A stretch of DNA of 64,000 bases from Linnemannia elongata (taxonomy: Eukaryota > Mortierellomycota > Mortierellomycetes > Mortierellales > Mortierellaceae). Positions 47,717 through 58,400 of this stretch are shown in pieces. Each line of letters starts with the position of its first letter. Position 1 is the stretch's first letter. The notes beneath the pieces were generated by a model that was not told where the DNA came from, searched no databases, and saw only the letters and a program-made list of their open reading frames with translations. The stretch is taken from NCBI GenBank assembly GCA_036320915.1, contig JAXBDG010000012.1, forward strand, positions 372,001-436,000, read 5' to 3'. The position numbers and the translations under genes were made by a program.

Positions 47717-48421
47717 ATGCGTCTTTCAACCTCTCTCACCTTCCTGGCCGTCTCCACCTTAGCCCTCCTCTCCTCAAGAACCATGAACGGACGCGAAACC
47801 AGCTCAGGAGTCTCTGCCGCCCTCAGCGTAGAAGAAGTCCGTGCCATCGAGGATCGCGAAGGCTCCAATGCCAACCTCTGCCCTGCCTGTCTTCAAAAGG
47901 CCATGCATAACCACTTCCCTCATGCCTGCGACAGTGACATGGACTCGAACGTCGCCAATGAACGTCTTACCGGTGCCACTGAAAGAGAGGAGCGTTGCGT
48001 CTGCCTTGCTTTCCAGGACCTCTTCTGGATGAAGGCCGATTGCTCTGCCGAGTGCGTCTACACCCACCGACCAAAATCCATGCAGTATTTCCTTCCAGCC
48101 TCAAAGATCGAAGGATGCGACAAGTGGCTCAACTTTGAGACCGGCGAGGAACTGGCCGTTGAAGGACACCCTGCTAAAGACCCTAACCACAAGCCTGAGG
48201 TCTATGAGATTGCCCCACCACCACCCAACATGGAAGACGACGAGAACGATGACGGTCGCGCCGCGATCTCTGCCTCCTACACCACGGCAGAGTCCGAGGA
48301 GAAGAAGGCGGTAGAGGCCGAGGCAAAGGAAGTAAAGGAGGAGAAGAAAGATACCAAGGACCCCAAGGCCAACGCTGCCGAGGCAGAAGGTACTGCCGAG
48401 GTCAAGAAGGATGAGCTGTAG
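47717..48421 (+). CDS. Cys-rich ER-lumen protein with C-terminal KDEL
   Basis: Single exon, 234 aa. It starts with a signal peptide (MRLSTSLTFLAVSTLALLSS). A Cys-rich region at about 55-135 follows: LCPACLQKAMHNHFPHACDS, CVCLAFQDLFWMKADCSAEC and IEGCDKWLNF. Next comes a Pro run and a long acidic/Lys-Ala-Glu tail (about 165-230) that is probably disordered. The protein ends in exactly KKDEL, the KDEL-receptor retrieval signal, so it should cycle to and stay in the ER lumen. The cysteine pattern is not that of thioredoxin, BiP or calreticulin, and I recognise no family. It converges on the ATRIP-like gene, with only 42 bp between stop codons. Confidence 0.8.
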   Translation: MRLSTSLTFLAVSTLALLSSRTMNGRETSSGVSAALSVEEVRAIEDREGSNANLCPACLQKAMHNHFPHACDSDMDSNVANERLTGATEREERCVCLAFQDLFWMKADCSAECVYTHRPKSMQYFLPASKIEGCDKWLNFETGEELAVEGHPAKDPNHKPEVYEIAPPPPNMEDDENDDGRAAISASYTTAESEEKKAVEAEAKEVKEEKKDTKDPKANAAEAEGTAEVKKDEL

Positions 48422-48463
48422 ATAAGCATTCAATATATATATATATATTTTTTATGTGTAAAA

Positions 48464-51400
48464 TCAATCCCTAACGAGGTCAAGGTATTCCTGTTCTGTC
48501 TCATCGTCAGGGACGAGTTCATAAAGAATATCGTGAGCGAGGTCTAACGGATCAATCAACATATGAGCAGGAAGAAGCATAAAGAACAGTAGATACGCAG
48601 GAAAAACAACTGTTAGGAACGTAAATCACAATCACCCAGTACTGGATAGAGACACCACCTCATCACCATATCTCATACAACACGTCGAATGCTCTGTCTG
48701 TAACTTACTTCGCACAGCCTCCGCCAATCCCAGTTCCCTCGCTACAACCTTGCTCACCGCAAATGCCAACGAATGCTTCTCGCTTGGGCGCCTGCTAAAG
48801 TACCTCTTGATGTCGTCTGGGAAGGCTCGCAAAAGATTGAGAATCATCTCCATGCCGAGCTTCATGACCGCCAAGTAATCAAACAACTTGTCGTACGAGT
48901 TCAAGGGGACAGACGACAGTGGCGAAACACCCTTCTCAGTCCCTGTCACCTTCAACGGCCTACTCAGACTGCCGAGGCCCATGCTCGTCATGAGCAACGG
49001 CTTTAGGAGGAGTGGATATGACCTGTTCACCCTAAAATTTGTCGTAAATCCTCCCTCTGATCCCTTGCATCGAAATAACGAAACGAGTGTGTTCTGGTAA
49101 TGGATCGATGCAGCGAGTTCCTCAAGATCCCTGATAGAATGCACCAATGTGGTCATCAACTGACAGAGTGTGCAGAAGCAAAAGGATTAGACGGATATAT
49201 AGGACAGATCAGTTGGTGCCGTGGTTCAGTTGTAATCTTCAATGCAACATAATCGAAAAGTAAAGTTACCTTTGTCTCAACGAGCATTCGTTTCGTCTGC
49301 TCGAGGTTGACACACAGACAGCGGTGGATGATGTCCATGATAGTAATCTTGATCCGAGGCACTGTGCCGTTCTATTATCTCCAGCAACAAGGTCGGACCG
49401 TCAATTAGCAAAAGAGGTGGACTCAGTTTTGCGCACCGCCTATACCATAATCTTTATACTGCAAATTAATGTGACAAGAAACGGTGGGGGTGCAAGCTTA
49501 CCGCCAACTTTTCCATCGACTCTGCCTTGGCTCCTAACAATCCAATGAGGGTGTTCATGAATCGAAAGTTGGTGGACCATGCTAGCTGACTCACTCTCCA
49601 CCCCATCAACAGCTTGCAACACTCTACTTCCCGAGAAACAAAATCCATAATGTTGAGCATCAGGCGCACTTTCTGGAGATTGTTCTTGGCTGCTTGAAGC
49701 CTGATAACCTCTTCAAAGACTCCCTTCCGAATCAACGGAACAAACGTCCTCGCAAGCTGCATCGCTTCCAACTGGCTCCAGGCAACAAAATTCAGCACTT
49801 GAATAATCTCCAACTGGAATAGATTCTCGACTTCCTCCTTGAGCTCATACGCTATCCCTCCGATGGCTTCTTTGACTGGAGGATTTCGCGCCAACCGTGT
49901 GAGCAAAAGGTACTCGACACAAGCCAGAGCAGAGGGTAGCGAGGTCTCCGATGGCGCAATCTTCCATGCATCTTCGTTGTCATGTTCCATGAATGGGACA
50001 GAGCCCTTCGACACCTCCACCGACACGTCCTCGTATGTCATCATCAGTATGCGTAAGACCTTGAGGGCGTTCAATGCGTGCTGAGGCTTGTCTAGAATCA
50101 GGCTTAGCTGAAGTAAACGCGTTGTGTGTCGAAAAGCTTGCTCCTTGGTCCGAGGCGAAACTCTTTGTGTTAGGCCTAGTACACTCTTGTAACACTCCTG
50201 AGTGATAGCTCCAAGTTGTAAGTTATCATTGTACTTCTTTGAACCTAAGTAAGCACCGAAGCGATGAATGTGGCCAGTATGTATTAGCACGTCTGCGCTG
50301 AAAGTTGTAAAATTGAAACCACATATGCGAGTAGCGAATATCCGTACCCTTTAGAGGAGCGTGGTGCTCTTCGTCGGGATCGATCGTGCGGAGCTGTGGC
50401 AGACCAAAGTCGAACTCTCTGACCGCAAAAAGACTGTCGCGAATCTATTTCGTTCATAAAATCGACAAAGAATGTCAGGAACCAAAATCTGCAAAGGAAG
50501 CTGTCGTCAACAATGTGCATTAAGAACCATGCACGCAACTTACCACTTCTTCCGGCGACTGAGTGGGTATATCACTATTGAACCCGAAGACGGGTCTGGT
50601 CGCCCTACCATTCTCTGTGGTCAAGAGGGGTACCAACTTGGGCTTGTCAAATGATGAAGCCTTGGCGCCCAGAGAGCGACTTTTTGACATGGCGCTCTGC
50701 GAAGGCTTAAAGTTATCAAGGGAGAATGCTCCATCTAGTGTGCGGAGAAAATTCACGTAGGGTGTTTGTTAGTATGGTAGGTAGAAAATAGGTGAGAAAG
50801 AAACGCCCTTAGGCATAAAAGATACATGCGTATATACATATATACATATATACATACCGCTTTTTGACTTTGCCTTCATGGAGAGTTGGGAGGAGTTGAA
50901 GGCAAATGGAGTCGAGGGTATCGAAGGGGTTGAGGACATGGATGAAAATGGGAAAGAGGGTCCTTGTTGTCTTGTCACAGGCTGAGTCTGGGCCTTTGCG
51001 CTTCTTTGTCCGTCCATAATCATTTTGGACACCTATTCGTAAAAATGCAAGAATGATAGAGATAAATCGACAAGTCGTTTAGTTTCGTTTTACAAGTCAT
51101 GTGTAGAGAACAACAGGTTCGGTCACTCGATTAAAGGTTGTTGTACTCACAGCAAAGTGGTGTTCGACCTCAGTTTTCTCGAGCTCTGTATGGAGCTTCT
51201 CCTCCGCGGCCACTAGTTCTGCTCGATGCCTCTCTTGAGCCATGCGTAGATCGTCCTCTGCCTTCATGAGCTCCTTTCTCCGAACGTCAAGGTTAGAGCG
51301 AAGGATGGTGACCTCTCCAGACTTGGACTGCAATTCCGCGTCCTTTACCCTCAATAGCTCCTCCAACTACAAAGATGAAAGGTAAATGCAAATAAGTAGT

Positions 51401-52249
51401 CTGTCGATTGTTAATAGACTTGCGCATCACGTTCATGTTCGTTTGGGCGTGCACAAGAGCCACGAGCGTTACCTCTGCTAGTTTTTCCTTTAATGCCTCT
51501 GACTCGGAGGAGTCTTGACTATTTTCTTCGACAATCGTCCTTCTGGATCGAGTTTCAACAGCTGCGGTCCTGCTGGCAGTCAACTGGGGATGGTCCTGTT
51601 CAGCATCCATCGCAATGTCGTCGGCCTCGAAATCTTCGTCAAGTCCCGCAAAGTCCAAGTCGTCAAAGTTATCATCGAAATTTCCGTGGGTGCCAAAGTC
51701 GTCATCTTGAAGACTGGAAGGGTGCATATTGCGGTAGTGATCTGTGCCTGATCCGGTAGCGGTGCCGAGATTTGTTGCCGAGGCTGAGTTTGGGTGGACA
51801 CTTAGTGCTCCGAAACGCTCCGTGTTGAACTTGGATGTCGCCACCGACAATCCTTCCTCGAGAGCCTGCGTGGTCCCGATCGACGACATTTCCTCATCGG
51901 TCAGCTCCTGAGATTCGATATGACCCCCGTAGGCTTGAGTGTTGGCGTGGTAGGGCTCGTTAACGTGTCTCCCGTTCGATCCATGGCCTCTAGCCAGTGA
52001 TGGTGCTGGCGATGGAGCTATCTGCGTTGGGGTTGCCTGGGCATGCCAACGACCGGTTGCATATGTCTGAAGGTGTGGTTGTGCCTGCGCTTGGTGACCG
52101 GGTTGGCGTTGTTGCCTCTGTGGGTCGTGAGGGGCAAGTTGTGTTTGCTGTTGCTGTTGCTGTTGCTGGTGCTGCTGCGTCTGTGCTTGCGTTTGTGTGT
52201 GTTGTCGGTGGTCTCGTCTTGGATGGTGAGGTCCTCCTGGTGGGTTCAT
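48464..52249 (-). CDS. ATRIP/Rad26/Lcd1-like DNA damage checkpoint protein
   Basis: ATRIP-family proteins bind the ATR/Mec1 kinase and bring it to RPA-coated single-stranded DNA. Nine exons close in phase: 51473-52249, 51151-51366, 50858-51032, 50544-50734, 50348-50444, 49502-50292, 49270-49371, 48709-49159 and 48464-48543, giving 959 aa. The N-terminus is Gln/His-rich. An acidic-aromatic patch at about 186-213 (GNFDDNFDDLDFAGLDEDF) resembles the RPA70-binding segment. A coiled coil runs from about 245 to 335 (LKEKLAELEELLRVKDAELQ), including SGEVTILRSNLDVRRKE, close to the conserved GEI-x-ILR of ATRIP/Rad26. The rest is helical repeat-like (LQLSLILDKPQHALNALKVL, LTRLARNPPVKEAIGG), ending EYLDLVRD. 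The family call rests on the patch, the coiled coil and the architecture. Confidence 0.75.
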
Positions 52250-52593
52250 GGCAGAGAAGGAGAAGTGAGTTCGCTCATGGAGAGTTGAAGGCAGCAGCGA
52301 CAGGGGTGAAGGGCGCGCTATGCTTTTTTGCTTGAAGGAAGGTTGTTGAAAAGACCGATTTTTTGCCACCATTCTTGGCAGCACATGCGATTGACATCGC
52401 TTCAGCTACGTTTGAGGTGGTGGAAGGAGGGGGAATTGTCCCAATCGTCAGCCTTGTCGCTTGCGTTTTACCTTTATTTTTAAGAGAGGGAAACGAAAGA
52501 GGCACCGTGTTTCCTTCATACACGTTCACTCATCCACCAACAACAACTGCACATCAACACACAACACAACACAACACAACACAACACAACACC
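52250..52593. promoter_or_regulatory. Shared divergent promoter of ATRIP-like gene and SEM1
   Basis: 344 bp separate the two start codons, on opposite strands. The SEM1 side ends in a CAACA-type pentanucleotide array (about 52557-52592) running straight into the ATG context CACCATGTC. No TATA box is evident. Confidence 0.55.
52557..52592. repeat. ACAAC pentanucleotide repeat in SEM1 leader
   Basis: About seven ACAAC units directly before the SEM1 start codon, so they would lie in the 5' UTR as an unstructured A/C-rich leader. Confidence 0.85.
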
Positions 52594-53356
52594 ATGTCAT
52601 CGAAACCACAGGAACAAGGACACCCCAAGCCAGAGGCACAGGTCCCTCAGCTCAGCGGACTCGAGGAGGACGACGAGTTTGAAGAGTTTGCCGCCCAAGG
52701 TACCGCACTCACCCACACATACGCGCCACCCACACAGACACCCACAGGAAAGAAAGAGCAACGACTCGAAGCCTCGCCAAAAAACAATGGCCACGCTTCC
52801 TTTCCCATCTGTCTGTCGTTCACATATCTGAGCTGGCAAACAATAGCGAACCTGGAACAAAGAGCAAAGAGCTATGCGTTGGCAAGGGACGTTAGCCAAG
52901 GCAGCCGAACTGAGGAACAGCATGCTTGCCGTCAACAATCACCTCTACCACCAAAATGCAGCACCTACTTCACACAAGGAGAAGAAAGAAGAAATCGATT
53001 TCTCACAGGAACTGGCGATACGTCTTATGTATAGTCAAGTAAATAACACGATCTCTCCTTTTTACATATCACGCGCGCACTTAGACTGGAATGAAGCTGA
53101 GGAGGAGAAAGACGCACATCAATGGGACGATAACTGGGATGACGACGACGTCGAAGATGACTTCTCGCAGCAGCTCAGGTTCGTCTATTGACTTTACATG
53201 CAGCGATCACGCGTTCATATCTTGGATAATTGAGCAAGAACACAAGTTCACAAGCGGGCTGGCTCAAGAATAACAAAACCAACACGTTTCACATCATTTC
53301 TTTGGTATCTCCGCAATAGGGCAGAGCTTCAAAAGTCAAGCGCGATGAAGGCATGA
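52594..53356 (+). CDS. SEM1: 26S proteasome lid subunit Sem1/DSS1
   Basis: Sem1/DSS1 is a tiny disordered acidic protein of the proteasome lid, the TREX-2 mRNA export complex and, in many eukaryotes, BRCA2 complexes. Exons 52594-52699, 53085-53178 and 53320-53356 close in phase and give 78 aa. Both conserved acidic-aromatic blocks are present: [13 protein letters not shown] joined across intron 1 to [20 protein letters not shown], then [10 protein letters not shown] joined across intron 2 to AELQKS. The length fits (human 70, yeast 89). Intron 1 is long for this genome (385 bp), and intron 2 uses a weak donor, GTTCGT; reading through it would stop after two more residues (FVY). Confidence 0.92.
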
Positions 53357-53546
53357 GCTGAAAGTAGCCAGGACAAAGCTCTTCGGCATGGACATTGACA
53401 GGACGAATTTCCAATAAAAAATGACAATAACAACAACCTGCCTTCCCAACACCACCGTTATGTTGTTTACAATGTATTACACGCCTAACCTAGTGTCTGC
53501 TTAGAGGGCGGCTTGGCTCACTCTCACATGGTTGTCCCTTCATGGT

Positions 53547-55209
53547 TTAGATCAGATCCGTCACATTCATGGGCATCTCGTCGATCTGTGTTGCGTAGTA
53601 CTGCTCAATGTCGCGCAAGATCTTGATATCGTCCTGAGTGACAAAGTTGATTGCCACACCCTTGCGACCAAAGCGTCCAGAGCGACCGATACTAGAGAAG
53701 CAACATCAAAGGTACAGGTTGTTAGTCTCGATGAGCAAACCAAACAATTAAATACCAGGAAAAAAAAAAAAAAAAAGGCGGGGCGCCATATACCGATGAA
53801 TGTAGTTTTCACGATTGCTAGGAAGATCGTAGTTGACGACCAATGATACTTGTTGAACATCGATACCACGAGCCCACACATCCGTAGTGATTAAGACACG
53901 ACTATTCATGCAGAAAGTAAACGACCGTTAGTAACAACCCAAAACCATATGCTGAGAGATATCACATGGCGATCGAAAGTATGGAATAAGACTGTGTGCA
54001 AGTGTGTACCTAGCTCCTTGTCTAAACTCCTGCATGATAGCATCACGCTCCTTCTGGGGCATCTCTCCGTGCATGGATGATACTGTAAAGTTGGCCTCTC
54101 TCATTTTGGTGGTCAACCAATCGACCTTTCTGCGGGTGTTGCAGAAAATAACGGCTTGTGTGATAGTCAGGGTATCGTAAAGATCGCAGAGAGTGTCAAA
54201 CTTCCAGTCTTCCTTCTCCACGGCGACAAAGAACTGCTTGATGCCCTCGAGTGTCAATTCGTCGCGCTTGACCAGGATGCGGATAGGGTCGGTCATGAAT
54301 TTTGAAGTCATCTCCAAGACATCGTGGGGCAAGGTGGCGGAGAGAATGACAACTTGGGTCGATGGGGGCAGATACCTATAGACGTCGTAGATCTGATCTT
54401 TAAATCCCTGATTCAACAACTCATCAGCCTCGTCCAGAACCATCATCTTGATATTGCGTGTCCTGAGGTTGCGGCGACGGATCATATCAAAGACTCTTCC
54501 TGGTGTGCCTACTACGACGTGCTGGCCATTGTCCAGTTGACGGATATCCTCTCCAATGCTAGTTCCTCCAATACAGGCGTGGCATTGCACGTTCATATAA
54601 TCCCCCAATGCCAGAATGACGCTCTGGATCTGAATGGCCAATTCACGGGTGGGGGCGAGGACCAAGGCCTGGGTCTCACGGATCGAGGTGTCGATCGACT
54701 GGAGGATCGAGATGGAGAAAGTTGCTGTCTTTCCTGTTCCTGATTGAGCCTGGGCGATCACATCTCTTCCTTTGACAATGGGGTTGATAGCACGCTGCTG
54801 GATGGCCGAAGGCCTCTCAAAGTCTATAAAATAAGCAACAAGTTGTATGTTAGGGATTGAATCGACAGTAAACTTGAGATATATCCTTTGTGGGAATGAG
54901 AGCGATAACAGGGTTAAGAGCGCTTACTGTAGGCATAGACACCACGGAGCAGATCGTCTTTCAATCCCAAAGAGTCGAAGGTGGGGACAACTAAGCGACG
55001 AGAGCAGAAAGAGTAATAACAATAAAGTAATAAACAGGAAGATTAGCTTGTTGTTTTGGTGAGTAGATCGGCATTCCTCTTGCCGCACTTGTACTTGATT
55101 TCGACGGTGGGGAAGGAATGGAGGAGAAAAAGTGAGTGAAGGTACCTTTGACGTCCTCGCTGGTCTCGAAGACGAGTTTGTCGTCGTGCTTCCTGTTGAT
55201 GCCGGCCAT
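53547..55209 (-). CDS. FAL1: DEAD-box RNA helicase eIF4A-III / FAL1
   Basis: Exon-junction-complex/nucleolar eIF4A-III type ATPase. Five exons close in phase: 55146-55209, 54928-54990, 54010-54823, 53794-53901 and 53547-53691, giving 397 aa. Motifs in order: Q motif [20 protein letters not shown], Ia PTRELA, Ib [70 protein letters not shown]. The C-terminus [18 protein letters not shown] and WARGID are typical of eIF4A-III/Fal1 rather than translation factor eIF4A-I. The two last introns are 53902-54009 and 53692-53793. It converges with SEM1, stops 190 bp apart. Confidence 0.95.
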
Positions 55210-55342
55210 TGTCTGTTGATGTGTCGAATGAACTAAAAAGGAGAAGACAAAGGTCTATCGAGTTGTGTTCTCCTTTTAAATGCGCCAGGTCACAGAACAA
55301 TTGGCGCTTAAACTACGTCACCGGAGTGAGTAATCGCTGCGC

Positions 55343-55366
55343 CTCGGCTACGATGAAGTAGCCGAG
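55343..55366 (-). other. Perfect 9 bp stem-loop downstream of the nuclease gene
   Basis: CTCGGCTAC at 55343-55351 and GTAGCCGAG at 55358-55366 are exact inverted repeats around a 6-base loop. It lies about 96-119 bp beyond the stop codon of the PIN-RuvC gene and about 135 bp before the FAL1 start, both read leftward. It could be a transcript 3' element, a guide-RNA-like structure or a transposon end. Confidence 0.6.
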
Positions 55367-55389
55367 CTCACGTGACCCCGCTCTGTAGA

Positions 55390-55407
55390 ACATGCTTACA
55401 AGCATGT
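55390..55407 (-). other. Perfect 8 bp inverted repeat downstream of the nuclease gene
   Basis: ACATGCTT (55390-55397) and AAGCATGT (55400-55407) are exact inverted repeats with two bases between. It is the second hairpin-capable palindrome within 65 bp, 55-72 bp beyond the nuclease stop codon. As a DNA palindrome it could also bind a dimeric factor. Confidence 0.55.
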
Positions 55408-55461
55408 CTATCTAACTATTGATGCTATGGTGCATTTTACAAAATGATGAAACTCCTATGC

Positions 55462-58400
55462 TCACGTCGCTTTCTTCTTGGTACGACTGGATGAAGAGTC
55501 GAGTGCATCAGCCGTAGGGTCGATCGAAGCGGCGCGTCTCTTCTTGGCTGATACTGCTCCTCCGTCACCACCACCGCCTGCTCCATCCTCACTGTTTTCC
55601 ATAGCCTCTTCTGATGGCCCTGCTTCCCCTCCACCAACACCATTACCGCCACCAGAAGCATCCATCCACGGGTAAGATCCGTCTTGGCGCCGAGGTTGGA
55701 GATATAGGGGCCGCTGCTGCTGGATTAGATGGTCTTTGATGGCGTTGTTCATGTTCATGGAGGCCATAACATCACGCTGTCGGAAGCGTTTGCACGTCCT
55801 GCAGTAGAGGGTCCGCCAGTCCGACGTCGCGCAAACAAAGCCATGGCAGTCTGGGCATCTTTTGGAGGTGAAATATTCGTTAACTCCAATGACTAGATAG
55901 CCCAATGATCGAGTCTAAGTCAAGAAAACAAAAAAATAGAGGCATTATTAGCATGTTACTATAAAGGAATGACTTTGCAGAACCGTTGCAAAGATTGTCC
56001 TACCAGACTGACGAAAAACGCCTCGAAACTGCCGTTGAGCGCTGGTGGGCCATGTATAGCAGAAAACTTGGCCAGGCCAATTGCGATCACAATAAGCTGG
56101 TGCGGCATTCTTGGCCTTCCGACGGATCCACCCACCATATTGAGCAAACCCTCCGCAACCCTGTAAAACTCCTCCTTCTTACAGACGTCGGCGTCCCATT
56201 TATGCTTCCAAAAGTTGGTTTTGTTGTAAAAGCCGTACAGGTCGCTTTCAAAAGCCCGGCGCGTTGCAACGTACTCGCAAAACGAAGCACCCTCTCCCTT
56301 GAGCGGTGGAAGGGCCGACTCGAGATCGTGAATAGCCCTGCCGGTAGACGGCCCCGTGGTGTTCTCCTTTCGTTCCTCAAGCCAGTTGGCAAAGCTGTCT
56401 GTCGGGCGAGATACGGCCTTGCGCTTGACCACAAGATCAAAGTACTGAGTCATCTGAGGCTGCTTGGCCAGCTTGCGCGCTTTCTGTCTCTTTCTCTGCC
56501 GCCTCCGATCACCGGGCTTCAGCTTGGCACGCCTTTTCTTGTTCCTCTTCTTCTTTTGATCGCCCTCTTTGCCGAGGGGTCGCTTCAATGTTCCAGGGGT
56601 CTGGCCAGGTGGGAGCGAGACGGTGGCACCGACAATGCAGGAGGTGCCCAAATCGAGCGACAGCACCGCGATCTGACTTGGATCTGCCGCCAACAGGCTC
56701 TCCACATCGGCTGCTGTAGAGAAGACATTGCGGGCCTCGGTCAAGTAACTCCCTGTGCCACCGGTGGTAGTAAGGAGTGGGTTGGGCAACCTATCCTCGG
56801 GAACACGACGGTACCGAACACACTGAAGTTCCTTTAACTTGAACGCTAGCAGTTGAAGCAGACGGCCATTCGTCCGGATCGAGCCCTTGAGGACATAACC
56901 CTTCCCGCGCCACTCCTTAGGGTCAAACGTCTCGGTTCGTAAACATTCGAGGTGTTCCCGGAGACCTTCCTTGCCGTCCTTGCCGTCCACATCCATGACT
57001 GTTGTCGCCTTGCGGTAGCCCATGTCGTGCTTGTCTGGCGGGAGACCGACATCCGATAGGAAGGTGATGACGAGGCGGCCAGGCGTCGTTCTGGCTAGCC
57101 ATTCCAGAGCATCTGCTTGCGAGGGAACTATGGCTGGATCCTGAAAGTAGCGATCCTCGCTCATCATACGCCGAATTTTGTCCTTAAGGGTTGGCCAGGA
57201 CCAGAACAGCGGGAGCAACTGTCGCTCAGAGAAGGTAACGTAGCGAGGTGCCAGGGGTGAAAGGGGTGCAATTTGTCTCGATCTGCCGCTGGCCTTATTC
57301 AGAATCATATAGTTCTCAATAGCAGGCAGCTTGGAGTCGATCTTGGGAAGTACCGTGCCAGTTTGGCCATCCGCTTGTGAGTTGATCTATTGTAAAGGGA
57401 AAGGAGACATTAGTTTGAAATAAGTTTTAATGAACGCTACTCTCTTCGTATTTCATCAGCAACAAAGCTTGGACAGGCAGCTTCACATTACCTTTGTTTC
57501 AAGGGCGACCGAGCCGTTGCGATACATCATCTTCATAGAACGATAAAGTTGCTTGGTGGTCGACTCGAGCAATCCGGTAGTTGGATAGGAGATGTTGCGT
57601 GGAGGAACAGCAGGCAACGTGATGCCCAAGAGGTGGCACGTGCAAGCAGCTGGCCAACTTGCCGCTCGGCAACCGTCTTGAACTTGGTCTTGCGGGAGTA
57701 GATATGCGCCAGAAGAATCTGATAGAAGGCAATAAAGGGCTTGTCCATTGCGGGCGGCTCGGCATCTTCGTCGCCTTCATCCTCCGCGTCTTCGTCGCCT
57801 TCATCCCCCGAGTCTTCATCACCATCATCCTCCGCGCCTACCTCGCCTTCCTCGCCTTCTCCGCCTTTCCCACCTTTATCCTTGGTGGAAGTGCCGGCGA
57901 AACTGCTGCTGATTGCTTGAGAGACCTGGTTGGGTTGGGGCGCCACACGGACCTTAGACTCGACGCCGGGGCACAAAGAGGACAGGATAGTTCGATCGTC
58001 CACGGTCAAACCACGCTCAAAGACGGTCTCCATGAGCGCGCCCAAACACTCCTGTGCGTGTCTCTTCGTCATATGAGCTTGCTCAACAACCTCCAGAATA
58101 CAGGCAGAGACCTCTTGCTGCTGATGTTGCTGTTGCTGCTCAGACGAGACCAGCTGACTGGTGTCGACAGTGACTGCTGCCGCTGCCCGCTTGCTGTTGG
58201 CGTTGACCGTGCCGACGGGAAGGGAGACAAGGGGATGCTCGTACACCATAGCATTGATCAGTTGAGCCTTGTTCATCTCGCTGATCTTGGGCGGCGGCTT
58301 CCTCTTGGCTAGCTCCTTTTCTCTTTTGAGTTGCCGGCCCTCACGCTGCCGTTTCTTCTTCGCCTTATTCTTCCTGGCCTCAGCTATCGACTCCCGGTAC

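Noticed and set aside
53547..55209. Calling the helicase translation factor eIF4A (TIF1)
   Set aside because: The C-terminus [14 protein letters not shown] and WARGID fit eIF4A-III/Fal1 better.
56087..56837. Frames of 117-283 codons on both strands inside the RuvC part of the nuclease gene
   Set aside because: They overlap a long exon with recognisable RuvC sequence and have no domain of their own.
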